This document shows, one piece after another, positions 7,932-16,200 of a stretch of DNA of 64,000 nt (the first letter of the stretch is position 1; each line of letters opens with the position of its first letter). The notes under the pieces were generated by a model, which worked only from the letters and a program-made list of their open reading frames with translations, ran no database searches and was not told the DNA's origin. A program made the position numbers and the translations under genes. This DNA is from Rubrivivax sp. (GTDB lineage Bacteria > Pseudomonadota > Gammaproteobacteria > Burkholderiales > Burkholderiaceae_C): positions 78,106-142,105 of the forward strand of contig JAIXRN010000036.1 of assembly GCA_027485165.1 (NCBI GenBank), read 5' to 3'.

Positions 7932-8786
7932 CTAGGCCGTGATGCGCGCGATGGCGCGGCGCATCAGCGTGGCGGCCATCTGCGTCTTGGCCGCGGCGGA
8001 ATGCGTCAGGTCGGCAAAGGGCTGCAGCTCGGCGCGCAGGGCGGCTTCGGCCTGGGCCAGGCGCGGGCTGTCCAGCGGGCCGGCCTGCAGCAGGGCTTCG
8101 GCCTGGCGCGCCCGCACCGGGCGGTCGCCCAGGCTCAGGAAGGCCAGCCGCACCGCCTGCAGCGCCTGGCCGTCCCACAGCGCGCGGGCAGCCAGCCCGG
8201 CAATCGCGTAGTCGCCATGCCGGCGCGAAAGCTCGTCGAAGTCTTGTCGCTCGCTGGGCTGCAGCAAGGGCAGTTCGATGGCCACCAACAGTTCGTCGGG
8301 CTGCAGGGCTGTGGTGTACAGACCCTGGAAGAAGTCGGCTGCGGCGAAGCGCCTTTCGCCCCGAGCGCCCATGGCCACCAGGGTGCCTTCAAGCGCCAGC
8401 ACGCAGGCCGGCCACTCAGCCGCCGGGTCGGCATAGGCCAGGCTGCCGCCGATCGTGCCCATGTTGCGGATGGCCCGGTGCGCGATGTGCGGCGCAGCCT
8501 GGGCCAGCAGCGGCGCGTGCCGGGCCACCAGGGCCGATTCCTCGATCTCGACATGCCGCGTCAGCGCGCCGATGCGCAGCACCCCGCCCGCCACGGCGAT
8601 GCCGCGCCAGTCGGCCAGCCCGCCGATGTCGATCAGCACCGTGGGCTGCGACAGCCGCAGGTTCAGGCTGGCCAGCAGCGTCTGCCCGCCGGCCAGCACG
8701 CGGGCGTCTTCGCCATGCTGGGCCAGCAGGGCCAGGGCCTGCTGCGGGGTTTCGGCGCGCACGTAGTCGAAGGCCGATGACTTCAT
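7932..8786 (-). CDS. Molybdenum hydroxylase, medium FAD-binding subunit
   Basis: The protein has 284 residues, the usual size for a CoxM-type flavoprotein subunit that takes electrons from the 2Fe-2S subunit. The two FAD pyrophosphate-binding motifs of the family are present: AGGQTLL (residues 32-38) and TIGGSLAYAD (111-120). The C-terminal domain (LSLGDRPVRARQAEALL) is the normal CO dehydrogenase flavoprotein C-terminal domain. It is the first gene of the operon and diverges from the TetR regulator with the palindromic operator between them, so it is probably under direct control of that regulator. Confidence 0.93.
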   Translation of the reverse strand: MKSSAFDYVRAETPQQALALLAQHGEDARVLAGGQTLLASLNLRLSQPTVLIDIGGLADWRGIAVAGGVLRIGALTRHVEIEESALVARHAPLLAQAAPHIAHRAIRNMGTIGGSLAYADPAAEWPACVLALEGTLVAMGARGERRFAAADFFQGLYTTALQPDELLVAIELPLLQPSERQDFDELSRRHGDYAIAGLAARALWDGQALQAVRLAFLSLGDRPVRARQAEALLQAGPLDSPRLAQAEAALRAELQPFADLTHSAAAKTQMAATLMRRAIARITA

Positions 8787-8828
8787 GAAACCGTTCCCAT
8801 CTGTTTTCGGGTTTGTCAGGATGTCGGC

Positions 8829-8850
8829 TTGTTGAGCAACCGTTCAACAA
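8829..8850. promoter_or_regulatory. Palindromic operator, probable TetR binding site
   Basis: TTGTTGA, eight bases, then TCAACAA form a perfect 7+8+7 inverted repeat in the 83-base gap between the divergent hydroxylase operon (starts 8786) and the TetR gene (starts 8870). Its position fits a site from which one TetR dimer represses both directions. Binding is inferred from symmetry and location. Confidence 0.75.
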
Positions 8851-8869
8851 TCTTCGCAAACTTGAGCAG

Positions 8870-9631
8870 ATGGTCAACACCGCACAAACCCGCGCACAAA
8901 CCCGTGCACCTGCAGCCGCCCGCACGGCTGGCGGCGCTGCGACGGCGACGGCGACGGCGTCGGCGTCGGCGTCAGCATCTGCACCGGTGCGCAAGCGACT
9001 GCTGGCACACGAACGCGAACAACAGATCGTGGCCGGTGCGGCCGAGTTCTTCGCCCGCCGCGGGCTGGACGCGCAGATGCGCGAGCTCGCAGCCGAAATC
9101 GGCGTCGCGCACACCCTGCTGTACCACTACTTCCCCACCAAGCGGCAGCTGATCGAACGCGTCTACGAAGACACCATCGCCGGCCGCTGGGAAGCACGCT
9201 GGGAAACCCTGCTGGACGACCCCCAGCTGCCGGTGCCCGACAAGCTGCAGGCCTTCTACCGCGACTACCTGGCGGCCATCCTCACGCCCGAATGGCTGCG
9301 CATCCTGGTGTATTCCGGCTTGTCCGACGGGCTCATCCCCAGCCGCTATTTCGCCTTGGTGCGCGAACGCCTGTTCCCACGGCTGCTGCGCGAAGCGCGC
9401 CGCGGCGCCGGCGGCCGCAGCCGCGCCAAGGCCACGCCGCGCGAAGAAGCCCTGCTGATGAGCTTTCACGGCGGGTTGATCTACCACATGGGCATCTGGC
9501 CGCTGATCTACCAGCAAAGCTACACCGGCCAGGGCGACGCCCAGCTGACCGACATTTTCATTGCCGACCGCATCCAGGGCCTGCTGGCGCAGATGCCGCT
9601 GGTGATGCCCGGCCCCCGGAGGACCGCATGA
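8870..9631 (+). CDS. TetR family transcriptional regulator
   Basis: The protein has 253 residues from the ATG at 8870; the in-frame ATG at 8813 would place the operator inside the coding region and is less likely. The first 40 residues are low complexity (alternating Ala-Thr then Ala-Ser), unusual for the family. The TetR DNA-binding domain follows: ILVAG-type first helix, then MRELAAEIGVAHTLLYHYF (residues 70-88) as the helix-turn-helix. The C-terminal ligand domain is not specific enough to name an effector. It diverges from the molybdenum hydroxylase operon and its stop overlaps the start of the VOC gene (ATGA), so regulator, VOC enzyme and probably the monooxygenase are co-transcribed. 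Likely represses both directions until the substrate or an intermediate binds. Confidence 0.9.
   Translation: MVNTAQTRAQTRAPAAARTAGGAATATATASASASASAPVRKRLLAHEREQQIVAGAAEFFARRGLDAQMRELAAEIGVAHTLLYHYFPTKRQLIERVYEDTIAGRWEARWETLLDDPQLPVPDKLQAFYRDYLAAILTPEWLRILVYSGLSDGLIPSRYFALVRERLFPRLLREARRGAGGRSRAKATPREEALLMSFHGGLIYHMGIWPLIYQQSYTGQGDAQLTDIFIADRIQGLLAQMPLVMPGPRRTA
8881..8976 (+). repeat. Short tandem repeats at the 5' end of the TetR gene
   Basis: A 12-base direct repeat (CGCACAAACCCG, twice from 8881) is followed about 30 bases later by a run of hexamers, GCGACG then GCGTCG, from about 8939 to 8972. They encode the TRAQTRAP and Ala-Thr/Ala-Ser stretches of the regulator. Such hexamers can change number in frame by slippage. 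Confidence 0.8.
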
Positions 9632-10071
9632 CGCTGGCACTGAACCACTTCTCCATCCGCACGCTCGACCTGGCGGCCTGCGAACGCTTTTACTGTGGCG
9701 CGCTGGGCATGCGCGTGGGCCCGCGCCCGCCCTTCCCTTTCCCGGGCTTGTGGCTGTACCCGGCCGACACCAGCGACTACGCCCAGGCGGCCGTGCACAT
9801 CATCGGCATCGACCGCAACGACCCTGAAGGCCTGAAGCAGTACCTGGGCGACCGCGACGAAACCAGCCTGCAAGGCACCGGCAGCGTCGACCACATCGCG
9901 TTCTTTAGCACCGGCCTGGCGGCCATGCTGGCGCGGCTGAAGGGCGCTGGGCTGGCTGTGCGCGAACGCGAAGTGCCGGCGCTGGGGCTGCACCAGGTCT
10001 TCGTCGACGATCCGAACGGCGTGGTCATCGAGCTGAACTTCCCGGCCAGCGAAACCGCCTCGGCGGGCTGA
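9628..10071 (+). CDS. VOC-fold (glyoxalase/extradiol dioxygenase superfamily) protein
   Basis: The protein has 147 residues: one pair of beta-alpha-beta-beta-beta modules, as in glyoxalase-type metal enzymes. Candidate metal ligands at the expected places are His7 (LNHFSIR), His57 (AVHIIG), His89 (SVDHIAFF) and Glu135 (GVVIELNFP), suggesting an active metalloenzyme. The start is set by GGAGG seven bases upstream and by its ATGA overlap with the TetR stop, which implies translational coupling. Lying between the regulator and a ring hydroxylase, it may open a ring, isomerise an intermediate or detoxify a reactive product; the sequence does not say which. Confidence 0.85.
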   Translation: MTLALNHFSIRTLDLAACERFYCGALGMRVGPRPPFPFPGLWLYPADTSDYAQAAVHIIGIDRNDPEGLKQYLGDRDETSLQGTGSVDHIAFFSTGLAAMLARLKGAGLAVREREVPALGLHQVFVDDPNGVVIELNFPASETASAG

Positions 10072-10115
10072 CGCGGCCAGCGCCCAGCTTTCGCCGAACC
10101 ACCCCCAGCAGCCCG

Positions 10116-11327
10116 ATGGCCAAGATCCTGATCACCGGTGGTTCGCTGGGCGGCCTGATGGCCGCCAACCTGCTGCTGCGGGCGGGGCACGACGTGCAGG
10201 TGCTGGAACGTTCGCCGCAGTCGCTGCAGGGGCGGGGTGCCGGCATCGTCACACACGAAGGCCTGCGCCAGGTGCTGCGCCAGGCCGGCGTGCGGGTGGA
10301 CGACAGCCTGGGCATTGCCGTGGCGTCGCGCGTGGTGCTCGCGGGCGACGGCAGCGTGGCCTGCCAGTGGGACCACCCGCAGATCTTGACCAGCTGGGGG
10401 CGGCTATATGCGCTGCTCAGCGCCGCATTGCCGCCCCAGCATCAGACCCTGGGTGCCGCAGTGCTGGCCTGCAGCCAGACCGACGACGGCGTCAGCGTGC
10501 ATCTGGCCGACGGCCGCAGCCTGCACGCCGACCTGCTGCTGGCGGCCGACGGCATCCGGTCCACCGTGCGCAGCCAGCTGCTGCCCGGCGTGCAGCCGCA
10601 GTACGCCGGCTACGTGGCCTGGCGCGGCGTCTGCGACGAAGCCGTGCTGTCGCGCCACACGCGCGAGACGCTGTTCCCGCACTTCGGCTTTGGCCTGCCG
10701 GCAGGCGAACAGATGCTGGGCTACCCCGTAGCCGGCCTGCAGGACAGCACGGCCCCGGGCCAGCGGCGCTGGAATTTCGTCTGGTACCGGCCGGCAGCCG
10801 AAGGTAACGAACTGCAGGCCCTGCTGACCGACGCTGACGGGCAGCACCATGCCGCGGGCCTGCCGCCGCAGGCGGTGTCGTGGCGGCAGATCGCGGCGGT
10901 GCGCGCCGCCGCGCGCGAACGCCTGGCACCGCAGTTCGCCGAAGTGCTGGAAAAGACCGCCATGCCTTTCGTTCAGCCCATCTACGACCTGGCTTCGCCC
11001 CAGCTGGCGCACGGCCGCATCGCACTGATGGGCGACGCCGCCTTCGTCGCCCGGCCGCATGTGGGCATGGGCGTGGCCAAGGCCGCCGACGACGCGCTGG
11101 CCCTGCAGCTGGCCATCGCCGAGCACGGCGCAACGCCCCAGGCCCTGCGCCACTACGAACAGCAGCGCCAGCCCGCCGGCCAAGCCGTGGTGGACCGCGC
11201 ACGCCGGCTGGGCGTTGGCCTGGAAGCCCGAGCGCCCGACCAGGCGCCGCTGCCGCGCCGGCCGCCCGATGCGGTGATGCGCCACACCGCCATCGACCCC
11301 TGCCTGTTCGAGACCTATCCGCCTTAA
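10116..11327 (+). CDS. FAD-dependent monooxygenase, 2,6-dihydroxypyridine 3-hydroxylase-like
   Basis: The protein has 403 residues, a single-component flavin aromatic hydroxylase. The dinucleotide fold is ILITGGSLGGLMAANLL (residues 4-20) with VLER closing it. The family DG motif is LLLAADGIRSTVRSQLL, and the second FAD motif is ALMGDAAFVARPHVG (Asp307, His315). The pattern GDAAxxxRPHxxxGxxKAxDDA and the YAGYVAWRGV block resemble 2,6-dihydroxypyridine 3-monooxygenase of nicotine degradation more than salicylate or 4-hydroxybenzoate hydroxylases. Next to a molybdenum hydroxylase, this suggests sequential hydroxylation of an N-heteroaromatic ring; that is inference. It is 44 bases after the VOC gene and 66 before the ABC importer genes, all on one strand. 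Confidence 0.87.
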   Translation: MAKILITGGSLGGLMAANLLLRAGHDVQVLERSPQSLQGRGAGIVTHEGLRQVLRQAGVRVDDSLGIAVASRVVLAGDGSVACQWDHPQILTSWGRLYALLSAALPPQHQTLGAAVLACSQTDDGVSVHLADGRSLHADLLLAADGIRSTVRSQLLPGVQPQYAGYVAWRGVCDEAVLSRHTRETLFPHFGFGLPAGEQMLGYPVAGLQDSTAPGQRRWNFVWYRPAAEGNELQALLTDADGQHHAAGLPPQAVSWRQIAAVRAAARERLAPQFAEVLEKTAMPFVQPIYDLASPQLAHGRIALMGDAAFVARPHVGMGVAKAADDALALQLAIAEHGATPQALRHYEQQRQPAGQAVVDRARRLGVGLEARAPDQAPLPRRPPDAVMRHTAIDPCLFETYPP

Positions 11328-11393
11328 GAGCAAAGACGGCCCAAGGACGGCCTCACGACGGCCCCACGACAACCCCAAAAAGGAGACAACCCC

Positions 11394-12644
11394 ATGAGCA
11401 CCCTGCCCCCCAAAACCAGCCCGAACCCGCGCCGCCGCCAGCTGATCGCTGGCGGCCTGGCTGCCGCCGCCGCACCTGCGCTGTTCAACATCGCCCGCGC
11501 CCAGCCGGCCACCATCAAGATCGGCTTCCCGGTGCCGCTGACGGGCGCCTTCAGCGCCGAGGCGCAAGACCAGGTGCGCGCCGCCGAACTGGCGGTGAAG
11601 CAATGGAACGCCGCCGGCGGGCACAAGGGCCAGATGGCCGAACTGCTGGTGCGCGACGACAAGCTCAACCCTGGCGAAGCCGCCACGCGCACGCTGGAGC
11701 TGATCGAGAAGGACAAGGTCAACTTCGTCGTCGGCTCGCTCAGCGCGGCCACCCAGCTGTCCATCAACGCCGTGACGCGTGAACGCAAGGTGCTGTTCAA
11801 CAGCATCAGCCAGTCGGACACCATCAACGAGGCCAAGGACTGGAGCCTCTACACCTTCCACGAGGCGCTGAACCCGCACCTGACGGCCGGCGCCGTGGCG
11901 CGCTATGCCTTCCCGAAGTTCGGCAAGAAGATCGTCTACCTGACGGCCGACTACGCCTATGGCCACGAGATGGTGCGCGGCTTCCAGCGCGCGGGCCAGG
12001 CCCTGGGCGCGCAGACGCTGGCCGACATCCGCCACCCGCTGGGCGCGGCCGACTACAGTGCCTTCCTGCCGCGCATCCAGTCGCTCAAGCCCGACATCCT
12101 GGTGCTGTGCAACTTCGGCCGCGACCTGGTGAACAGCGCCAAGCAGGCCACCGACTTCGGCCTGAAGCAGGGCACCAAGATCATCGCCCCCGTGCTGCTG
12201 TACACCAGCCGCGTGGCCGGCGGCGCTGATGCCTTCGAAGGCATCCTGGGCGGCACCAGCTACTACTGGGGCATGGAAGACAAGATCCCCAGCGCGAAGA
12301 AGTTCAACGACGCCTTTCGCGCGGCCTACAGCGGTGCCGTGCCTTCGGACTACGGTGCGCTGGGCTATGCCGGCATCCTGAGCGTGTTGCAGGCCGTGAA
12401 GAACGCCGACGCCACCGATTCGCAGCGCGTGTCGATCGCGCTGCGCCAGCTGAAGTACGACTGGTACAAGGGCCCGCAGTTCTATCGCAAGTGCGACCAC
12501 CAGAGCGTGCAGAGCGTCGTCATCGTCGAAAGCAAGAGCAAGGGCATGAAGGACAAGAACGACGTCTTCAATGTGCTCGCCATCGAAGACGCGAACGAGA
12601 AGAACCTGCGCACCTGTGAAGAGATGGGCCACAAGATCAGCTGA
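11394..12644 (+). CDS. livK: ABC transporter substrate-binding protein, Liv type
   Basis: The protein has 416 residues, a periplasmic type I binding protein. A twin-arginine-like signal (RRRQLIAGG, residues 13-21, then an Ala-rich stretch ending ARAQ) directs export. The mature start IKIGFPVPLTGAFSAEAQ is typical of the branched-chain amino acid binding family, whose members also bind urea, aromatic acids and amides. AAAAAGGAG stands upstream of the ATG. First gene of a five-gene importer operon with two permeases and two ATPases behind it. The place after the hydroxylases suggests that the ligand is their substrate rather than leucine; the symbol marks only the family. Confidence 0.9.
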   Translation: MSTLPPKTSPNPRRRQLIAGGLAAAAAPALFNIARAQPATIKIGFPVPLTGAFSAEAQDQVRAAELAVKQWNAAGGHKGQMAELLVRDDKLNPGEAATRTLELIEKDKVNFVVGSLSAATQLSINAVTRERKVLFNSISQSDTINEAKDWSLYTFHEALNPHLTAGAVARYAFPKFGKKIVYLTADYAYGHEMVRGFQRAGQALGAQTLADIRHPLGAADYSAFLPRIQSLKPDILVLCNFGRDLVNSAKQATDFGLKQGTKIIAPVLLYTSRVAGGADAFEGILGGTSYYWGMEDKIPSAKKFNDAFRAAYSGAVPSDYGALGYAGILSVLQAVKNADATDSQRVSIALRQLKYDWYKGPQFYRKCDHQSVQSVVIVESKSKGMKDKNDVFNVLAIEDANEKNLRTCEEMGHKIS

Positions 12645-12670
12645 CGCTGCCGCTGGAACGCACGCGCCCC

Positions 12671-13552
12671 ATGGACATCACCCCTTCGCTGCTGGCCCTG
12701 CAGCTCGTCACCGGCATTGCGCTGGGTGCCGTGTATGCGCTGCTGGCCATCGGCCTGAGCCTGATCTTCGGCATGCTCACGGTCGTGAACTTCGCCCATG
12801 GCGCGTTCTTCATGGTCGGCGCCTTCATGGGGCTGTACTTCCTGGGGCTGACGGGCAACTTCTGGTTCAGCCTGATCCTCACGCCGCTGGTGGTGGGCCT
12901 GCTCGGCCTGGTCACCGAACGCTTCCTGGTGCGCCCGCTCTATGGCCGCGGCATCGACTACCCGCTGCTGCTGACTTTCGGCCTGAGCTGGGTGCTGATC
13001 GAGGCCATGCGCATCGCCTTCGGCGTGGAAGGCCTGCCCTCGTCGACGCCACCTGAACTGCGCGGTGCGGTGGACCTGGGCATCGGCTACTTTCCGAAGT
13101 ACCGGCTGTTCCTGATCTTTGCCACTGCGGTGGTGGTGGTGGCGCTGTGGCTGTTCCTGGAAAAGACACGCTACGGCCTGATCGTGCGCGCCGGCAGCCG
13201 CGACGGCGACATCTGCCGCGTGCTGGGGGTGGACATCTCGCGCGTCTGGCTGATGGTGTTCGGCATCGGCTGCGCCATCGCCGGGCTGTCGGGCGTGCTG
13301 GCAGCGCCCACGCGCGCGGTGAACCCTGAAATGGGCGTGCATGTGCTGGCCGAGAGCTTCGTCGTCACGGTCGTCGGCGGCATGGGTTCGCTCGTGGGCG
13401 CGGTGGTGGCCGGGCTGCTGGTGGGCATCGTGTTTGCGATGACCTCGCTGTTCGCACCCGACCTGGCCGAGCTGTCGATCTTCGTGCTGATGGCCGTGGT
13501 GCTGCTGCTGCGCCCGCAGGGCCTGTTCGGCAAGAAGGGGCTGCTGGGATGA
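12671..13552 (+). CDS. livH: Liv-type ABC importer permease LivH
   Basis: The protein has 293 residues and about eight hydrophobic helices. The N-terminus GIALGAVYALLAIGLSLIFG and the following VVNFAHGAFFMVG are hallmark LivH sequences, and the C-terminal VVGGMGSLVGAVVAGLLVG matches the permease loop that contacts the ATPase. It forms the inner-membrane channel together with LivM. Its stop overlaps the livM start (ATGA), so the two subunits are translationally coupled. The Shine-Dalgarno before 12671 is weak (GGAACG), and a gap of 26 bases separates it from livK. Confidence 0.93.
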   Translation: MDITPSLLALQLVTGIALGAVYALLAIGLSLIFGMLTVVNFAHGAFFMVGAFMGLYFLGLTGNFWFSLILTPLVVGLLGLVTERFLVRPLYGRGIDYPLLLTFGLSWVLIEAMRIAFGVEGLPSSTPPELRGAVDLGIGYFPKYRLFLIFATAVVVVALWLFLEKTRYGLIVRAGSRDGDICRVLGVDISRVWLMVFGIGCAIAGLSGVLAAPTRAVNPEMGVHVLAESFVVTVVGGMGSLVGAVVAGLLVGIVFAMTSLFAPDLAELSIFVLMAVVLLLRPQGLFGKKGLLG

Positions 13553-14505
13553 GCGTGGTCGACCTGGTCCGGCGCCACCGTGTCGCGGCCGTGCTGCTGT
13601 TCCTGCTGGTGTTTCCGCTGCTGATGCCGTACCACGCGCTGGCGGTGAACATCCTCATCTTCGGCCTGTTCGCCGTGGGCTTCAACCTGCTGTTCGGCTA
13701 CACCGGGCTGCTGAGCTTCGGGCATGCCGCCTTCCTGGGCGTGGGCAGCTACCTCACGGGCATCGCCATGGTGCATGGCGGCTGGCACTGGCTGCCGGCC
13801 CTGGGCCTGGGTGTGCTGGCCGCGGCAGGGGCCGGGGTGCTGATCGGCTGGCTGGCCATCCGCACGCGCGGCATCTACTTCTCGATGGTGACGCTGGCGC
13901 TGGCGCAGATCGTCTACTACGCCTTCTACAAGGCCGAACGCTGGACCGGGGGTGAAAACGGCCTGCGCGGCATCCAGGTTCCAGCCATCGAGATCGGCCC
14001 CTGGACACTGGACTTCCTGAACCCGGTGACGAAGTACTACGTCATCTTCGTGTTCGTGGCCGCAGCCCTGTGGTTCGTCTCGCGGTTGCTGGCTTCGCCC
14101 TTCGGCGCGGTGATCGAAGCCGTGCGCGAAAACGAAGCCCGCGCTGCGGCCTGCGGTTTCGACGTGGCCCGCACCAAGCTGCTGGTGTTCGTGATCTCGG
14201 CCGCCATCTGCGGCCTGGCCGGGGCGCTGCGCGCGCTGCACCTGAGCGTGGTGCCCATCGACAGCCTGCACTACCTGCAGTCGGGCCAGGCGGTGATGAT
14301 GTGCCTGCTGGGCGGCATGGGCACCTTCTTCGGGCCCTTCGTGGGCGCAGCGGTGTTCCTGACGCTGGAAGACGTGGTCACCACCATCACCCGCCACTGG
14401 ATGGCCGTGGTGGGCGCAGTCTTCATGTTTTTCGTGCTGTTCTTCCCGGCCGGCATCTGGGGCAGCTTCATCAAGCGGCTGGACCGCAGCGGTGCGCGGT
14501 CATGA
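13549..14505 (+). CDS. livM: Liv-type ABC importer permease LivM
   Basis: The protein has 318 residues and about nine hydrophobic segments, the second permease subunit of the importer. Signature segments are FAVGFNLLFGYTGLLSFGHAAF-like near residues 40-60 and GGMGTFFGPFVGAAVF towards the end, the latter in the ATPase-contact region. The region IRTRGIYFSMVTLALAQ is strongly conserved in LivM. It overlaps livH at its start and livG at its stop, each by ATGA, so the operon is tightly coupled. Confidence 0.93.
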   Translation: MSVVDLVRRHRVAAVLLFLLVFPLLMPYHALAVNILIFGLFAVGFNLLFGYTGLLSFGHAAFLGVGSYLTGIAMVHGGWHWLPALGLGVLAAAGAGVLIGWLAIRTRGIYFSMVTLALAQIVYYAFYKAERWTGGENGLRGIQVPAIEIGPWTLDFLNPVTKYYVIFVFVAAALWFVSRLLASPFGAVIEAVRENEARAAACGFDVARTKLLVFVISAAICGLAGALRALHLSVVPIDSLHYLQSGQAVMMCLLGGMGTFFGPFVGAAVFLTLEDVVTTITRHWMAVVGAVFMFFVLFFPAGIWGSFIKRLDRSGARS

Positions 14506-15254
14506 ACGCCGCCACCACGCCTATCCTGGAAGTCGAAGGCGTCAGCAAGCACTTCGGCCGCTTCGTGGCGCTGAACCAGGTCTCGGCGCGTTTCCTGCCG
14601 AACAAGCTGAGCGCCATCATCGGCCCCAACGGCGCTGGTAAAAGCACGTTCTTCAATGTGCTCAGCGGCGCCTTCCCGCCCACTGCCGGGCGCATGAAGT
14701 TCAAGGGCCGCGACATCACCGGCCTGAAACAGCACGAATTCGCGCGCATCGGCATCGCCAAGAGCTTCCAGATCACCAACGTCTTCAAGCAGCTCAGCGC
14801 GCACGAGAACGTACGCGTGGCCGCGCAGATGCGCCACGCGCGCTACGAACTGCTGCGCCCGCGTGCGGCCATGCAGGCGGTGGCCGACCGTGCCGACGAA
14901 CTGCTGCTGCGCGTGGGCCTGGGCGCGCTGCGCCACCGCCCCGCCGCCGACCTGGCGCACGGCCAGCAGCGCGCGCTGGAAGTGGCCATGGCCCTGGCGG
15001 CCGAGCCCGAGCTGCTGCTGATGGACGAGCCCACGGCCGGCATGTCACCCGAAGAGACAGTGGTGATGATGGACCTGATCACGGCGCTGGCCCAGGAACG
15101 ATCAGTGATCATCGTCGAGCACAAGATGAAGCTGGTGATGGGCATCTGCGAACGCCTGCTGGTGCTGCACCACGGCGAATTCCTGGCCGAAGGCACGCCC
15201 GACGAGATCAAGGCCAATGCCGAGGTTCGGCGCGTTTACCTGGGGCAGGGCTGA
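14502..15254 (+). CDS. livG: Liv-type ABC importer ATPase LivG
   Basis: The protein has 250 residues, a cytoplasmic ATPase of the importer. Walker A is GPNGAGKST (residues 41-49), the signature is the LivG-type LAHGQQRALE in place of LSGGQ, and Walker B is ELLLMDEPTAGMSP followed by the switch His in IIVEHKM. The ATG at 14502 overlaps the livM stop; the frame is open far upstream, but that part reads through livM in another frame and is not coding. It ends in TGATG with livF starting on the same A. Confidence 0.94.
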   Translation: MNAATTPILEVEGVSKHFGRFVALNQVSARFLPNKLSAIIGPNGAGKSTFFNVLSGAFPPTAGRMKFKGRDITGLKQHEFARIGIAKSFQITNVFKQLSAHENVRVAAQMRHARYELLRPRAAMQAVADRADELLLRVGLGALRHRPAADLAHGQQRALEVAMALAAEPELLLMDEPTAGMSPEETVVMMDLITALAQERSVIIVEHKMKLVMGICERLLVLHHGEFLAEGTPDEIKANAEVRRVYLGQG

Positions 15255-15958
15255 TGTTGGAAGTGATCGGACTCGACGCCTGGTACGACCGCAGCCACGT
15301 CGTACAGGGCCTGCGCTTTGAAGTGCGCGCCGGCGAGATCGTCACGCTGATGGGCCGCAACGGCGCGGGCAAGACGAGTACGCTGCGCGCCATCATGGGG
15401 CTGATGGCCAAGCGCGCCGGGCAGGTGCGCTTCGACGGCCAGGACATCCTGGCCCAGCCCGCGCACACGCGCTACCACCTGGGCCTGGCCTACGTGCCCG
15501 AAGAAAGGCGCATCGTGCCCGGCCTGACGGTGCGCGAAAACCTGCGCCTGGGGCTGATCGCAGGCAAGGAACGCCACACCGAACGCGAACGCATCGCCGA
15601 GATCGCGCGCACCTTCCCGCGCCTGGCCGAACGCATGGACCAGGAAGGCACGTCGATGAGCGGCGGCGAACAGCAGATGCTGGCGATCGCGCGCGCGATG
15701 ATGGCCAAGCCGCGGATGATCCTGCTGGACGAACCGTCTGAGGGCATCATGCCCGTGCTGGTGGACGAGATGTTCGAACTCTTCCGCCGCCTGAAGGCCG
15801 AAGGCACCACCTTGCTGCTGGTGGAACAGAACGTCGAACGCGCCCTGGCCATCAGCGACCGCGCCTACATCCTGGACCAGGGACAGGTGGTGCACACCGG
15901 CAGCGGGGCCGAACTGCTGGCCGACCGGGCGATCCAGGACAAGTACTGCGCGGTCTGA
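15254..15958 (+). CDS. livF: Liv-type ABC importer ATPase LivF
   Basis: The protein has 234 residues, the second ATPase. Walker A is MGRNGAGKT (residues 33-41), the signature is SMSGGEQQMLAIARAMM, and Walker B is MILLDEPSEGIMP, all typical of LivF. The start shares one base with the livG stop. It ends the liv operon; 242 bases follow before the TRAP genes, with a small inverted repeat but no obvious poly-T terminator. Confidence 0.94.
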   Translation: MLEVIGLDAWYDRSHVVQGLRFEVRAGEIVTLMGRNGAGKTSTLRAIMGLMAKRAGQVRFDGQDILAQPAHTRYHLGLAYVPEERRIVPGLTVRENLRLGLIAGKERHTERERIAEIARTFPRLAERMDQEGTSMSGGEQQMLAIARAMMAKPRMILLDEPSEGIMPVLVDEMFELFRRLKAEGTTLLLVEQNVERALAISDRAYILDQGQVVHTGSGAELLADRAIQDKYCAV

Positions 15959-16075
15959 TCCGCGCTGGCCTGCCCCCCTTGCCGTGGGTGCTGCGCGGCT
16001 GTGCTTGCGGCCTGCGCGCAGCCCCGCCTGCGGCCGTACCGCCCAGCTGTTGTCACCGCCGTTTCATCGAGCCCG

Positions 16076-16094
16076 GCTAGCGTGCCGCGCTAGC
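16076..16094. other. Inverted repeat in the gap between the liv and TRAP operons
   Basis: GCTAGCG, five bases (TGCCG), then CGCTAGC make a perfect 7-bp inverted repeat. It may be an operator for the TRAP genes or a weak terminator for liv. No T-run follows on either strand. The rest of the 15959-16200 gap shows nothing recognisable. Confidence 0.4.
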
Positions 16095-16200
16095 GCTGCT
16101 GCGGCAGCTTTTGGCCGGACCGGGGCCGCAGGCTGGCCCCCGCCTGGGCCTGGTGCCAAGCCGCCCAGGCCTGCGCAGCGGCATCGTCTGAGGGCCCCAC

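Noticed and set aside
4922..8786. Carbon monoxide dehydrogenase (coxMSL)
   Set aside because: Subunit order and family fit, but the large subunit lacks the AYxCSFR active-site loop, and the neighbours point to a ring hydroxylase.
10404..12632. Long antisense open frame (742 codons) over the monooxygenase and livK
   Set aside because: Low-complexity His/Ala/Arg/Gln-rich translation without any domain, the usual shadow of a GC-rich gene on the other strand.
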